DNA of 64,000 nt from Microvirga pakistanensis (lineage in GTDB: Bacteria > Pseudomonadota > Alphaproteobacteria > Rhizobiales > Beijerinckiaceae): the NCBI RefSeq assembly GCF_004458765.1, contig NZ_SPJX01000288.1, positions 39,065 through 103,064 of the forward strand, in the 5' to 3' direction. Under the pieces are notes generated by a model that was not told where the DNA came from, searched no databases, and saw only the letters and a list, made by a program, of their open reading frames with translations. Below are positions 28,433 through 37,370 of this stretch, piece by piece. The translations under genes and the position numbers were made by a program. Each line of letters starts with the position of its first letter. The first letter of the stretch is position 1.

Positions 28433-31400
28433 TCACGCGGCTTTGATGAGGGTAAGAGCCGATTCCAGCTCCGGTTCCATCAGCTCGTGGATCACGGGCC
28501 CGGCGGTCCAGACCAGGAAGGTGCGGATCCGCTTGTCCGGATAGATCTCGGACAAGAGCGTCCGATAGAGCGCAAGCTGGGCCACATAGGATCGCGGCGG
28601 CACCTGGCCGGGCCGGGGCGGCCGGGCCGTGGTCTTGAAGTCGGCCACCAGAACCTCGCGGTCCAGCACGGCGAGGCGGTCGATCTGGCCGGAGACCATC
28701 AGTTCCCCCTGGTCCGTCAGCACCCTGCCGGCAATCGGAGCCTCGGCCCGCGAGCCGGGACCGAACAGGGCCCGCAAACCCTCATGGTCCAGAACCGCGA
28801 GAGCATTGGCGATGACCGATTCGCGAACCTCCGCGGCAAGCCGGGGAGCGCGCGCCCGCACATAGGCGCGGGCCATGGTCACACGATGCTCCGCGGCGAG
28901 CGCCGGAAGCCGTTCCAGCAGCGCATGGACCAGGGTTCCGCGAAGCCGCGCCTCGGGCGCATAGGGGCCGTCGCCCGGCCGCGTCATGCGCTCGGCCGCC
29001 CCCAGGGCGCTCGAGGGGCGAATCGGGGGCAAGGGTTCGGGCTCGGGCGTGGCGGGAAGCGTCAGCCAGTCCGGCATCTCGAACGACTCGAGCGGCGCGA
29101 CATCGGATTCCGCCGCCAGCGTACGGGCGAGCGGCGAGCCTTCGCGCCAGAGGTCGATGGGGCCATAGGGCGCTTCGCTGCGCTCCAGGCCACCCGCCTT
29201 CTGCACGAGCCCGTGGCGGATCATCTCGCACCAGGCATCGTGCGGATTCTCCTTGCCGCTGGTGCGGTAGGGCGCAATCACGAGCCGGTCCTTCGCGCGG
29301 GTCATGGCGACATAGAGGAGGCGATTGTGCTCCTCGTAGCCCTTGGCATGCAGGCCCTCGCGCGCTTCTTCCATCACGCCGCAATCGGCGTTCTTGCCCG
29401 GAGCCCAGACGGGGATCGTGCGGCCCGTCTTCGTCTGCAATTGCAGCAGCGGCGGATCGCGGCCCAGCACCTCGCAGCCGTCGATGAGAACCACGATGGG
29501 CGCCTCCAGGCCCTTGGCCCCGTGCACCGTCATCACGCGCACTTCGCTGTTCACCGAGTCGAGATCGCGCTTGATGGTGTGCGAGGCGGATTCGAAGCGG
29601 TTGAGGAAGATCGTGAGCGATGGCGTTTCGGTCATCTCCGCCTGATGCGCGAAGCACAGAAACGCGTCGATGGCGTCGCCCGCTTCACTGCCCAGCCGCG
29701 CCACGAGCTGCGAGCGCCCTCCGCGCGGGCCGAGCAGGGTGGCGAAAAAGCCGAAGGGGCCGTTCTGCGCGGCAAGCTCGCGCCACGCCTGCAACGCCTC
29801 GCAGCCGCGCGCCGCCTTCGCGTCGCCGGCCTCGGCGTGGCGCCGCAGCGCGGCATGCAGCGACTCGTCGTCCCCACGACCGGCCGCGATGCGGATGAGA
29901 TCGTCGTCGTCGAGGCCCACGAGGGGCGATTTCAGCGCGATGGCGAGCGTCAGGTCGTCGTCCGGCAGAAGCGCCGCGCGTCCCGCCGCCACGAGATCGA
30001 GCACGGCGATATGCTCGCCGATATTCAGCCGGTCCGCGCCCGCCACGGGCACGCCCGCTTCCTTGAGCGCGCGGATCACCGCCTCGAAGGCCGCGCCGCG
30101 CTTGCGCACGAGAACCAGCACGTCACCCGCCGTCCAGACGCGCCCGTTCTCGTCGCCCTTGGTGGTCCAGCACTTCACGGCCTGCGCGATGCGCCGCGCC
30201 ACGACGACCGGCGGCGCGTGCTGCTCGGGCTCGTCGACGGGAAGCACCCAGGCTTCGGGCTCCTCCTCCTCGGCGGGCGTTTCCGTCGGCCACAATTCCA
30301 CGAGGCCGGGCGCGTGCGGACGCGCGCTCTCGTGCACGGTGCCGATCGCCTTGTCCTCGAAGGACAGGCCCTTGAAGTTCTTCTCGACCGCGAAGGTGGC
30401 GTCCACGGCGGAGAGAACCGCTTTCGTGGATCGGAACGACATGGTGAGCGACACGTCCTCGAAGTGAAGCTCCGCGTCCCGCGCCTCCTTCATCCAGCTC
30501 TTGCGCGTCAGCTCGAATTCCAGGGGAACGGCGCCCTGGAAGCCGTAGATCGACTGCTTGGGGTCGCCCACCGCGAAGCGCGTGCGGATGCGGCTGCCCG
30601 CGGCGCCTTCGCCTGCGGTGAAATCCTCCGTGATCTTGCGCAGGATCTCCCATTGCTGCGGGTTCGTGTCCTGCGCCTCGTCGATCAGCACGTGGTCGAT
30701 GCCGCGATCGAGCTTGTAGAGCACCCACGCCGTGTCGCCGCGCGAGAGCAGCGTCAGCGTCCTGTCGATGAGATCCTGGAAGTCGAGCGCGCCGAGCCGC
30801 ATCTTCATCTGCTCGACGCGGTCGTGAATTTCGGCCGCGAGCAGAAAGAGCGCCTGCGTGCGCTCCACGGCGCGGGCGGCCTTCTGCTTGTCGATGAGAG
30901 TCCAGATGCGGCTCTGCTCGTCGAGCAGGCGCTCCTTCAGGGCAGGATCCACCGATTTGGTGACGAGGCGGGATTCCGCGCGCGGCTTGCCGTCTGATTC
31001 CTTCAGGAACACGGCGAGATAGTGCTTGAGCTTCTCGGCGAGGTCGCTCGCCTGGGCGGCGGCGATGAACGATTCCGCCCGTTCCTGATCGGTGGCCTTT
31101 CCGGTCATGAGATCCTGCGCGACGGCAGGCCAGCTCTCCGGCGCGATTCCGCCCTCCAGCATCGCCCGCTCGATGCTCGCGAGCGTCTCGTCGTCCGTCA
31201 GGCCGAGCTCCCGCCGCAGCCGCGCGATGCCGGTGGGATCGTGCAGGAAGTCCTTGCAGCGCAAAGCGGCATTCAAGGCGGATGTCAGCGCATCGCCCAC
31301 CGCATCCACGCTGATGACGTCGAGCGCATCCTTCAGGTGCGGAAAGTTGCCGTTCGACGCATCCGCCAGCACGTTCTTCACGGCCTGCGCCAGCATCTCG

Positions 31401-31870
31401 TCGGTCTGGCTTTCGTCCAGCACGGCGAAGCGCGCGGGCACGTTGGCCTCGAAAGGCACGAGATGCAGCAGGCGCTCGCAGAACGCGTGGATGGTGTCGA
31501 TCTTCAGGCCGCCCGGCGTTTCCACCGCGCGGGCAAACAGGGTGCGGGCGAGCTTCAGCTGCTGGCGCGTGGGCTTGACGCCCTCGAGCTCCGTGAGCTC
31601 GGCCACGAGGCTTTCCTCGTCCATGGTCACCCACCGTCCCAGCCGCTCGAACACGCGGATCGCCATGTTGGCCGCCGCGGCCTTGGTGAAGGTGAGGCAG
31701 AGAATGCGTCCGGGCAGGGAACCGCTCAGCAGCAGGCGCACCACGCGGTCGGTCAGAACCTTCGTCTTGCCCGCGCCCGCATTGGCGGAGACCCAGGCCG
31801 AGGCGCGCGGATTCGCGGCGCGGCGCTGCGCCTCCTTGGTGTAGTCGGGGATGACGAGATCGTGGCTCAT
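28433..31870 (-). CDS. addA: Double-strand break repair helicase-nuclease AddA
   Basis: UvrD-like helicase and nuclease subunit of AddAB, which resects double-strand ends for RecA-dependent repair. The 1145 residues have Walker A SANAGAGKTKVL near residue 30, motif II DEAQDTNPQQWEIL, motif IV QSIYGFQGA and motif VI (LLYVAMTRAKDRLVIAP). The C-terminal PD-(D/E)XK nuclease has GQIDRLAV and VADFKTTARPP. The start ATG overlaps the addB end by four bases. The open frame upstream is a shadow of addB. Confidence 0.96.
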   Translation of the reverse strand: MSHDLVIPDYTKEAQRRAANPRASAWVSANAGAGKTKVLTDRVVRLLLSGSLPGRILCLTFTKAAAANMAIRVFERLGRWVTMDEESLVAELTELEGVKPTRQQLKLARTLFARAVETPGGLKIDTIHAFCERLLHLVPFEANVPARFAVLDESQTDEMLAQAVKNVLADASNGNFPHLKDALDVISVDAVGDALTSALNAALRCKDFLHDPTGIARLRRELGLTDDETLASIERAMLEGGIAPESWPAVAQDLMTGKATDQERAESFIAAAQASDLAEKLKHYLAVFLKESDGKPRAESRLVTKSVDPALKERLLDEQSRIWTLIDKQKAARAVERTQALFLLAAEIHDRVEQMKMRLGALDFQDLIDRTLTLLSRGDTAWVLYKLDRGIDHVLIDEAQDTNPQQWEILRKITEDFTAGEGAAGSRIRTRFAVGDPKQSIYGFQGAVPLEFELTRKSWMKEARDAELHFEDVSLTMSFRSTKAVLSAVDATFAVEKNFKGLSFEDKAIGTVHESARPHAPGLVELWPTETPAEEEEPEAWVLPVDEPEQHAPPVVVARRIAQAVKCWTTKGDENGRVWTAGDVLVLVRKRGAAFEAVIRALKEAGVPVAGADRLNIGEHIAVLDLVAAGRAALLPDDDLTLAIALKSPLVGLDDDDLIRIAAGRGDDESLHAALRRHAEAGDAKAARGCEALQAWRELAAQNGPFGFFATLLGPRGGRSQLVARLGSEAGDAIDAFLCFAHQAEMTETPSLTIFLNRFESASHTIKRDLDSVNSEVRVMTVHGAKGLEAPIVVLIDGCEVLGRDPPLLQLQTKTGRTIPVWAPGKNADCGVMEEAREGLHAKGYEEHNRLLYVAMTRAKDRLVIAPYRTSGKENPHDAWCEMIRHGLVQKAGGLERSEAPYGPIDLWREGSPLARTLAAESDVAPLESFEMPDWLTLPATPEPEPLPPIRPSSALGAAERMTRPGDGPYAPEARLRGTLVHALLERLPALAAEHRVTMARAYVRARAPRLAAEVRESVIANALAVLDHEGLRALFGPGSRAEAPIAGRVLTDQGELMVSGQIDRLAVLDREVLVADFKTTARPPRPGQVPPRSYVAQLALYRTLLSEIYPDKRIRTFLVWTAGPVIHELMEPELESALTLIKAA

Positions 31871-34800
31871 TCGCCGCCCTCGGCCCCGCCGGCGCTCGCC
31901 AGCGACCATTCCTTCACGCGCGCCAGATGATCGTAGTCGGAGAAGCGCCGCGCATATTTCGGGAAGGGCCGCGAGACGTAGGCCGCCTCGCCCTTCACGA
32001 AGCGCGCGATCATGCCTTCGAAGCGGCGGCGATGCTCTTCCACGATCTCGGGCACGGAGCGCTCCTCGTCCCGTCCCGGCTTGATCTCGCGCGGCTTGAT
32101 CGGCTCGCGCCCGCCGGTGGTGTGGATGTAGACGAGGTCGGGCGTCTCCTTTGCCATGGGCAGCCCCTTGAAGGCGCCCTTCATCAGCATCACGGCTTCC
32201 AGCGTCAGCTGCGGCGAGAACCCCGCATAGACCTCGCGCACGCCCGGCGGCTGGCCCGTCTTGAAATCGATGATGGCGAAGCCCCCGTCGCGGCGCTGCT
32301 CGATCCGGTCCGCCCGGGCGCGCAAGGAGAAGATCGAGCCGTCCGGCAGCGGGATCGAGAGCCTGCCCGACCGCTCCGCATGGACCTGCGCGAGACCGGG
32401 ACGCCGCTGCTGCTCCCAGTCGAGGAACGCGACCGCGAGCCGTTCGAAGCGAGGCCACCATTCGGCGTAGAGTTCGGGATAGGCCTCCGCGATCCTGGCG
32501 AAGGCCACCTCGCCGAGACCCAGCAGGATCTCCTGTGCGTGCGCGGGCAGATCCTTCGGATAGCGCTCGGCGAACGCGCCGATCACCTCGTGGATGATCG
32601 TGCCGCGTTCGGCCGCGCTCGGCGCGACCGCGATCGCCTCCAGCGCATCGAGCCCCAGGACATGGCGTGCGAAGATCGAATAGGGATCGCGCACCAGCGT
32701 CTCGACTTCCGTGACGCTCAAGGAGCGCGGGAAGAGCGCAGGGTCGGGCTTCGGGCGCGGGCGTGGAAGAGCGGGCGCGGGTTTCGGCGTGTCGAGGGTG
32801 CGGGCAAGCCGGCGGTAATACTCTCCCGACTTCAGCATGGCGTTCCACGCCTCCCGGCCGGTGAAAGCCTTGAGGCGCTGCAGGAAGCGCGAGGGCACCA
32901 TGGGCGAGCCGTCGCGCTTGTGCGCGCGGGTGATCACCACATCGTGGGTGCCGAGCGCCTGCACGAAATCGTGCGCCGTCTGGCCGATGCGCCGCTCCGG
33001 CGGCATCAGGCCCACGCGGGCGCGCATGGGGCGGTTGAGGAACGCGTCCGTCACCGTGCGCGGCGGCCAGGTGCCCTCGTCCAACCCGCCGAGCACGACC
33101 CGGTCGACGGTGAGAAGGCGCGCTTCCAGCAGCCCCAGGATCTTCAGGCGGCGGTGCGTGGAGCGGGGCGAGGGGCTCAAATTGCGCTGCTTGGCGAGCG
33201 CGGTGAAGAAGGCCGGATAATCCACGAAACGGCCGGCCAGCGGATGGCCCTCCTCTTCGCGGATGTCCGAGTTCTCGAGATCGTCGAAGAGCGCGGCCAG
33301 CGGCTCGAGGGACGGTTCGCTCTCGCCCTCGTCATCCTCGGGCGGCGCGCAGAGGAGGTGGAACGCGCGCCGGTGGTGCTCCACGAGCGCCATGAGGTCG
33401 AGCCGATCCTCGCCGTAGGCGGCGGGCGTGAAGGTCTGGAAGGCGAGGCCGAGGCGCTGCAGCAGCGTGTCGGCGAGGTCCCAATCCGCATCGGTGAGGC
33501 GTGCGCGGGGGCGGGGCGTGCGATGGTCCTTATCGCTTCGGCGCGTGGCCAGCGCGGCGCGCATGCCCTCGATGCCGGGCGCCGGCGCGGGGCCGCGCAG
33601 CACGCCGATTTCGAGAACGCCCGCCGCGTGTTCGACGGTGGCGCGCGGGAGGCCCAGACGCACGAGCGGATGCGCGAGGAGCGAGAGCAGGCGCACGGGG
33701 CTCAGGTCGTCGGCCGCGGCTTCCGCCGTCAACCGCGCGAGCCGTCCGGCGGGCGTGTCGGAGAGTGGAATGCCCGCCGAATCCTCCACGCTCAATCCCC
33801 AGCGGGCGAGTTCCGCCGTCACCCGTGCCGCGAGGGCACGGTCGGGCGTGACCAGCGCCGCCGTCTTGTGCGGGTGGACGAGGGTCTCGCGCAGGGCGAT
33901 GGCGATGGCGAACGCCTCCTCACGCTCGTCCGCGGCCTCGATGATGGTCAGCCCCTCGCAGCCGCCGCGGCTCATGGCCAGCCGCTCGTCCGGCGGGATG
34001 AGCGCCCAGCGGTCCGTGGTGTCGGCCGGGCGCAGCGCCTCCGAAAGCAGGTGGTTGCGGGCGCGTGCCGGCTCAGGCAGCTCGCCCAGGATCGTCACCT
34101 CGGAGCGTGGGATGCGCAGGTGCCTGTCCAGGAGGCGGCGCAGGGACGCCTGCGGATGGCCGTGCACCGGGTCGGTCTCGTCGTCGCCCGTGCCGCCGAT
34201 GGTGGACCAGCTCTCCTCGTCGAGATCCGTATCCAGGCCGGGGAGCACGACGGCGCCGCGCGGCAGGCGCGCAATGGTGGCCATCAGGTGGGCGGTGGCC
34301 GGCACGGAGCCGGTGGAGCCGGCCACGATGATCGGGGTGTCGGGCCGCTCGCGGGCGAGCCTGCGCGCCTCCGCCTCGATGAGGGCCGTGCGCCGCTGCG
34401 CCGGGTCGCTCGCCTGGCGCTCGGCGAGGATCATGGGCCAGTTCTCGCTCGCGATCTGCACGAAGTGGCGGGTGATCTCGAAATATTTCGAGTAATCCGA
34501 GTCGACGGCGAGTTCGAGCGCGTGCCAGTCGATGCCCTCGGTCGTGAAGGCGTCCATCAGCGTTTCGAGATCGCCCGCGAGATTGACCGCGTCCGCTGGG
34601 GAAGCCGGCACCATGAAGGGCACTTCGGGCCCGAGCTGCAGCAGGGCGCGATCAACTTCAGCCGACCAGCGCTGCACCAGGCGGGTGAGGATGAGGCGGC
34701 GTTCCAGCGGCGGAATCGGCGGCTTCAGGCTGGCGGCTTCCGCCAGCGGCGTGCCCTCCAGGCCCGTGAGCTCGAATTCGGCCTCGTCCGTCTCGCCCAG

Positions 34801-35028
34801 GGGCACGATGCGCGGCAGGAGCTGCGCGCGGCCTGCGCCACGCTCCGCCAGGAGCGCGATCAGCGCGCGGGTGGCGCGGCGGGTCGGAACGAAGATGGTG
34901 ACGTCGGCGAGAGCGGCGGGATCATCGGACAGGGGGCCGACGAGGCGACCGTCGAGCAGCGCGTCCACCAGGGCCGGCAGAAAGGCGCAGCCCGGAGGAA
35001 CCGAGAAAACACGCGGCATGCTCGACAC
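31867..35028 (-). CDS. addB: Double-strand break repair protein AddB, alphaproteobacterial type
   Basis: Partner of AddA with a helicase-like fold and a C-terminal nuclease. It has 1053 residues; the N-terminal FVPTRRATRALIALLAERG marks the inactive helicase part, and RADRIEQRRDGGFAIIDFKTGQPP is the nuclease core. The protein has only three cysteines, none near the nuclease domain, so the iron-sulfur cluster described for Bacillus AddB is absent. The start is GTG 35028 (GAGGTGG upstream) with ATG 35019 as alternative. It starts 10 nt after the nucleotidyltransferase gene and overlaps addA. Confidence 0.94.
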   Translation of the reverse strand: MSSMPRVFSVPPGCAFLPALVDALLDGRLVGPLSDDPAALADVTIFVPTRRATRALIALLAERGAGRAQLLPRIVPLGETDEAEFELTGLEGTPLAEAASLKPPIPPLERRLILTRLVQRWSAEVDRALLQLGPEVPFMVPASPADAVNLAGDLETLMDAFTTEGIDWHALELAVDSDYSKYFEITRHFVQIASENWPMILAERQASDPAQRRTALIEAEARRLARERPDTPIIVAGSTGSVPATAHLMATIARLPRGAVVLPGLDTDLDEESWSTIGGTGDDETDPVHGHPQASLRRLLDRHLRIPRSEVTILGELPEPARARNHLLSEALRPADTTDRWALIPPDERLAMSRGGCEGLTIIEAADEREEAFAIAIALRETLVHPHKTAALVTPDRALAARVTAELARWGLSVEDSAGIPLSDTPAGRLARLTAEAAADDLSPVRLLSLLAHPLVRLGLPRATVEHAAGVLEIGVLRGPAPAPGIEGMRAALATRRSDKDHRTPRPRARLTDADWDLADTLLQRLGLAFQTFTPAAYGEDRLDLMALVEHHRRAFHLLCAPPEDDEGESEPSLEPLAALFDDLENSDIREEEGHPLAGRFVDYPAFFTALAKQRNLSPSPRSTHRRLKILGLLEARLLTVDRVVLGGLDEGTWPPRTVTDAFLNRPMRARVGLMPPERRIGQTAHDFVQALGTHDVVITRAHKRDGSPMVPSRFLQRLKAFTGREAWNAMLKSGEYYRRLARTLDTPKPAPALPRPRPKPDPALFPRSLSVTEVETLVRDPYSIFARHVLGLDALEAIAVAPSAAERGTIIHEVIGAFAERYPKDLPAHAQEILLGLGEVAFARIAEAYPELYAEWWPRFERLAVAFLDWEQQRRPGLAQVHAERSGRLSIPLPDGSIFSLRARADRIEQRRDGGFAIIDFKTGQPPGVREVYAGFSPQLTLEAVMLMKGAFKGLPMAKETPDLVYIHTTGGREPIKPREIKPGRDEERSVPEIVEEHRRRFEGMIARFVKGEAAYVSRPFPKYARRFSDYDHLARVKEWSLASAGGAEGGE

Positions 35029-35037
35029 AACACCACC

Positions 35038-35772
35038 TCATCGCTTGCGGGCGGCAAGGCACTTTTCCGCCTCAGCAATCGTATGAGGCTCCCCAACATG
35101 CAGCCATTGGCCCTCCAGAGGCAAGCCGTAGAGGCGGCCCTGCGCGATGGCGCGGTCGTAGAAGGCGTTGGCCGAGAAGGCGCCGTCGGGCGTTCCCTCC
35201 ACGAGTTCCGGCTTCACGACGGCCACGCCCGCATAGACGAAATCGGCCCTGTCGTCGCTTCCGCGGCGGCGCAGGCGGCCATCGGCGTCCCGGTGAAAAT
35301 CGCCGCGCCCCTCATAGCCAACACTTGTGGATAACGGGGCGACGAGCATCAGGACATCCATGCGCCGGGGCTCCCAGGCGGCCACGAGGCGCTTGAGATT
35401 CGGCTCCTCGCCCTCGATCCACATGGAATCGGAATTGAAGGTGACGAAGGGGTCATCCCCCAAGAGAGGCAGCGCCTTCTTCACGCCGCCGCCGGTTTCG
35501 AGCAGCTCGCCGCGCTCGTCGGAAATCACGATCCGCGGGACCGTGCGGGCGCGCAGATGCGCCTCCAGCATGTCGGCGAAGTGATGCACGTTGACCACCA
35601 CCGTGCCGATGCCGGCTTCGTGCAGCCGGTCGAGCGCGAAATCGATGAGGCTCTGGCCCGCGACCTTCACGAGCGGTTTCGGCATGGTCGCCGTGATCGG
35701 CAGCATGCGCTTGCCGAGACCCGCTGCGAGCACGATGGCGGTATGGGGCGGACGCTGAGGGAGATGGGACAC
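35038..35772 (-). CDS. murU: Nucleotidyltransferase, MurU-like (MurNAc-1-phosphate uridylyltransferase)
   Basis: A 244-residue sugar-phosphate nucleotidyltransferase. The signature AAGLGKRMLPITATMPKPLVKV near the N-terminus, then VNVHHFADMLEAHL, SDERGELLETGGGVKKAL and FNSDSMW are typical of MurU of the AmgK-MurU cell-wall recycling pathway, which makes UDP-MurNAc from MurNAc-1-phosphate. The start is GTG, 10 nt after the upstream gene, which carries the AmgK-like kinase. The neighbour supports the assignment; without it the protein could be any sugar-1-P nucleotidyltransferase. Confidence 0.82.
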   Translation of the reverse strand: MSHLPQRPPHTAIVLAAGLGKRMLPITATMPKPLVKVAGQSLIDFALDRLHEAGIGTVVVNVHHFADMLEAHLRARTVPRIVISDERGELLETGGGVKKALPLLGDDPFVTFNSDSMWIEGEEPNLKRLVAAWEPRRMDVLMLVAPLSTSVGYEGRGDFHRDADGRLRRRGSDDRADFVYAGVAVVKPELVEGTPDGAFSANAFYDRAIAQGRLYGLPLEGQWLHVGEPHTIAEAEKCLAARKR

Positions 35773-35781
35773 TGAAGGGGC

Positions 35782-37362
35782 TCAAGAGGAGGGAGGCGTC
35801 CCATCCTCGGGCGGGATGAGACGCGGGAGGTAGCTCTCATACCAGACCTTGAGCTTCGCCAAGGCGGGATGCGCCAGATTGCGGGTGAGATAGGCTTCGA
35901 TCCGCGGCAGATGCCTCAGGTAATGAGGTTTGCCGTCGCGCCGGTCGAGCCGCGCGAAGATGCCGAGGATCTTGGTGGCGCGCTGCGCCGCCATGATCGC
36001 ATAGGCGCGGGCGAAGGCCGACACGTCGAAGGCGGGATCGGCGCTCTTGCGCTCGCGGGCATAGAGGCCGATGAGCTTCAGCTCCAGGTCGGCAGGCACG
36101 GTCACGCGCGCATCCTGCAGCAGGGAGGCGACGTCATAGGCGGGCGATCCGAGAACCGCGTCCTGGAAGTCGATGAGGCCCACGCGCTGCAGGCCCTCGC
36201 GGTTGGACAGCCAGATCAGGTTGGGCGAGTGATAATCGCGTAGGGTCCATGTGGTGGGACCGGTGAGAATTTCGCCGAGCGCCTCCGTCCACAGGTTCAG
36301 GAACTCCGCGCGCGCGGAGCCCGAGAGCTGCGAGCCGATGATGTGCGGCACATACCAGTCGGCCAGGAGCTCCACCTCGATCAGGAGCGCTTCGAGATCG
36401 TAGGACGGAATCTCGTGCTCGATCCCGTCCGCGACCGGCAGCGCCTGCGGCAGCTCCGTGGTGTGGAGCTTGACCAGAACGCGCGTGGCCTCCGCATAGC
36501 GCTCCGGGATCGGGCCGTTCCCGTCGGTGAAGGGATCCGCGCCGAGATCCTCGATCAGCAGGAGGCCCGCATCGAGATCCTCCCCGTAGATGAAGGGCGC
36601 GCTCAGGCCCAAGGTGCGCAGGCCCTTGTCCATGGCCACGAAGGCATGAACCGTCTCCGCGAGCTTCGCGATGGTGGTATAGGGCTTGCCGCGCCGCACG
36701 GGCGGGCCGACGGGCCGGGGCGGCGAGATCATGAGCAGCGCGGTTTCGCCGTTCATCTTCATCAGCCGCTCGTAGGACCGGATCACGGAGGCGTCGCTCG
36801 GCATGGGCAGGCGGACCGCATCGGACCAGCCGCAGCGTTCCACCAGGTCGCGGAAGGCCTTGATGCGCTGGAGACGCGACGCGAAGGTGCCGGTGCCGGT
36901 GAGCATGGCGATGCGCCCAGTGCCGCCAGGCTCGAAGTCGAGACGGATATCGAGATGATCGGGGTTCAGGGCGCCCTCGGCGCGCTCCGGCCATTCCACG
37001 AGCGCGATGGCGTTCTCCGTGGTTTCCTCCCAGCCGAGCTCCACCAGCTCGTAGCCGCCGGAGAGCCGGTAGAAATCCGCGTGGACGATGGGGCAGAGCG
37101 GTCCGTCATAGACCTGCATCAGGGTGAAGGTGGGACTCGGGACCTCGAGCTCCGGCTCGCCGGCGAGCATGCGCACCAGGGCGCGGGCGAAGGTCGTCTT
37201 GCCCGCTCCAAGGCCGCCGGAGAGGGTCACGAGATCGCCGGGCTTCAACTCCTCCGCGAGCTTGCGCGCGAAATCCTCCGTGGCCTCGTGATCGGGAAGC
37301 GTCACGATCCATGCGGCCTGGGAAATATCCTGCTCGGACATGAGAGCCAATCCATTCACCAT
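35782..37362 (-). CDS. TsaE-AmgK fusion: tRNA t6A ATPase domain plus sugar kinase-type phosphotransferase
   Basis: A 526-residue two-domain protein. Residues about 10-160 are TsaE, the ATPase of the t6A tRNA modification complex, with Walker A SGGLGAGKTTFAR, SPTFTLMQVY, HADFYRL and the conserved VELGW. Residues about 185-510 are an aminoglycoside-phosphotransferase-like kinase with LRDYHSPNLIW (catalytic Asp and Asn) and GLIDFQDA. The kinase resembles AmgK, which phosphorylates MurNAc at the anomeric position. The next gene is MurU-like, as in AmgK-MurU pairs. Start ATG 37362 has AGTAGGA upstream; ATG 37341 is possible. The gene is 8 nt downstream of divL. Confidence 0.9.
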   Translation of the reverse strand: MVNGLALMSEQDISQAAWIVTLPDHEATEDFARKLAEELKPGDLVTLSGGLGAGKTTFARALVRMLAGEPELEVPSPTFTLMQVYDGPLCPIVHADFYRLSGGYELVELGWEETTENAIALVEWPERAEGALNPDHLDIRLDFEPGGTGRIAMLTGTGTFASRLQRIKAFRDLVERCGWSDAVRLPMPSDASVIRSYERLMKMNGETALLMISPPRPVGPPVRRGKPYTTIAKLAETVHAFVAMDKGLRTLGLSAPFIYGEDLDAGLLLIEDLGADPFTDGNGPIPERYAEATRVLVKLHTTELPQALPVADGIEHEIPSYDLEALLIEVELLADWYVPHIIGSQLSGSARAEFLNLWTEALGEILTGPTTWTLRDYHSPNLIWLSNREGLQRVGLIDFQDAVLGSPAYDVASLLQDARVTVPADLELKLIGLYARERKSADPAFDVSAFARAYAIMAAQRATKILGIFARLDRRDGKPHYLRHLPRIEAYLTRNLAHPALAKLKVWYESYLPRLIPPEDGTPPSS

Positions 37363-37370
37363 CGCTGATC

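Noticed and set aside
31927..35334. 1135-codon frame opposite addB
   Set aside because: No motifs, and its length is explained by the high GC of addB, which has clear nuclease motifs.
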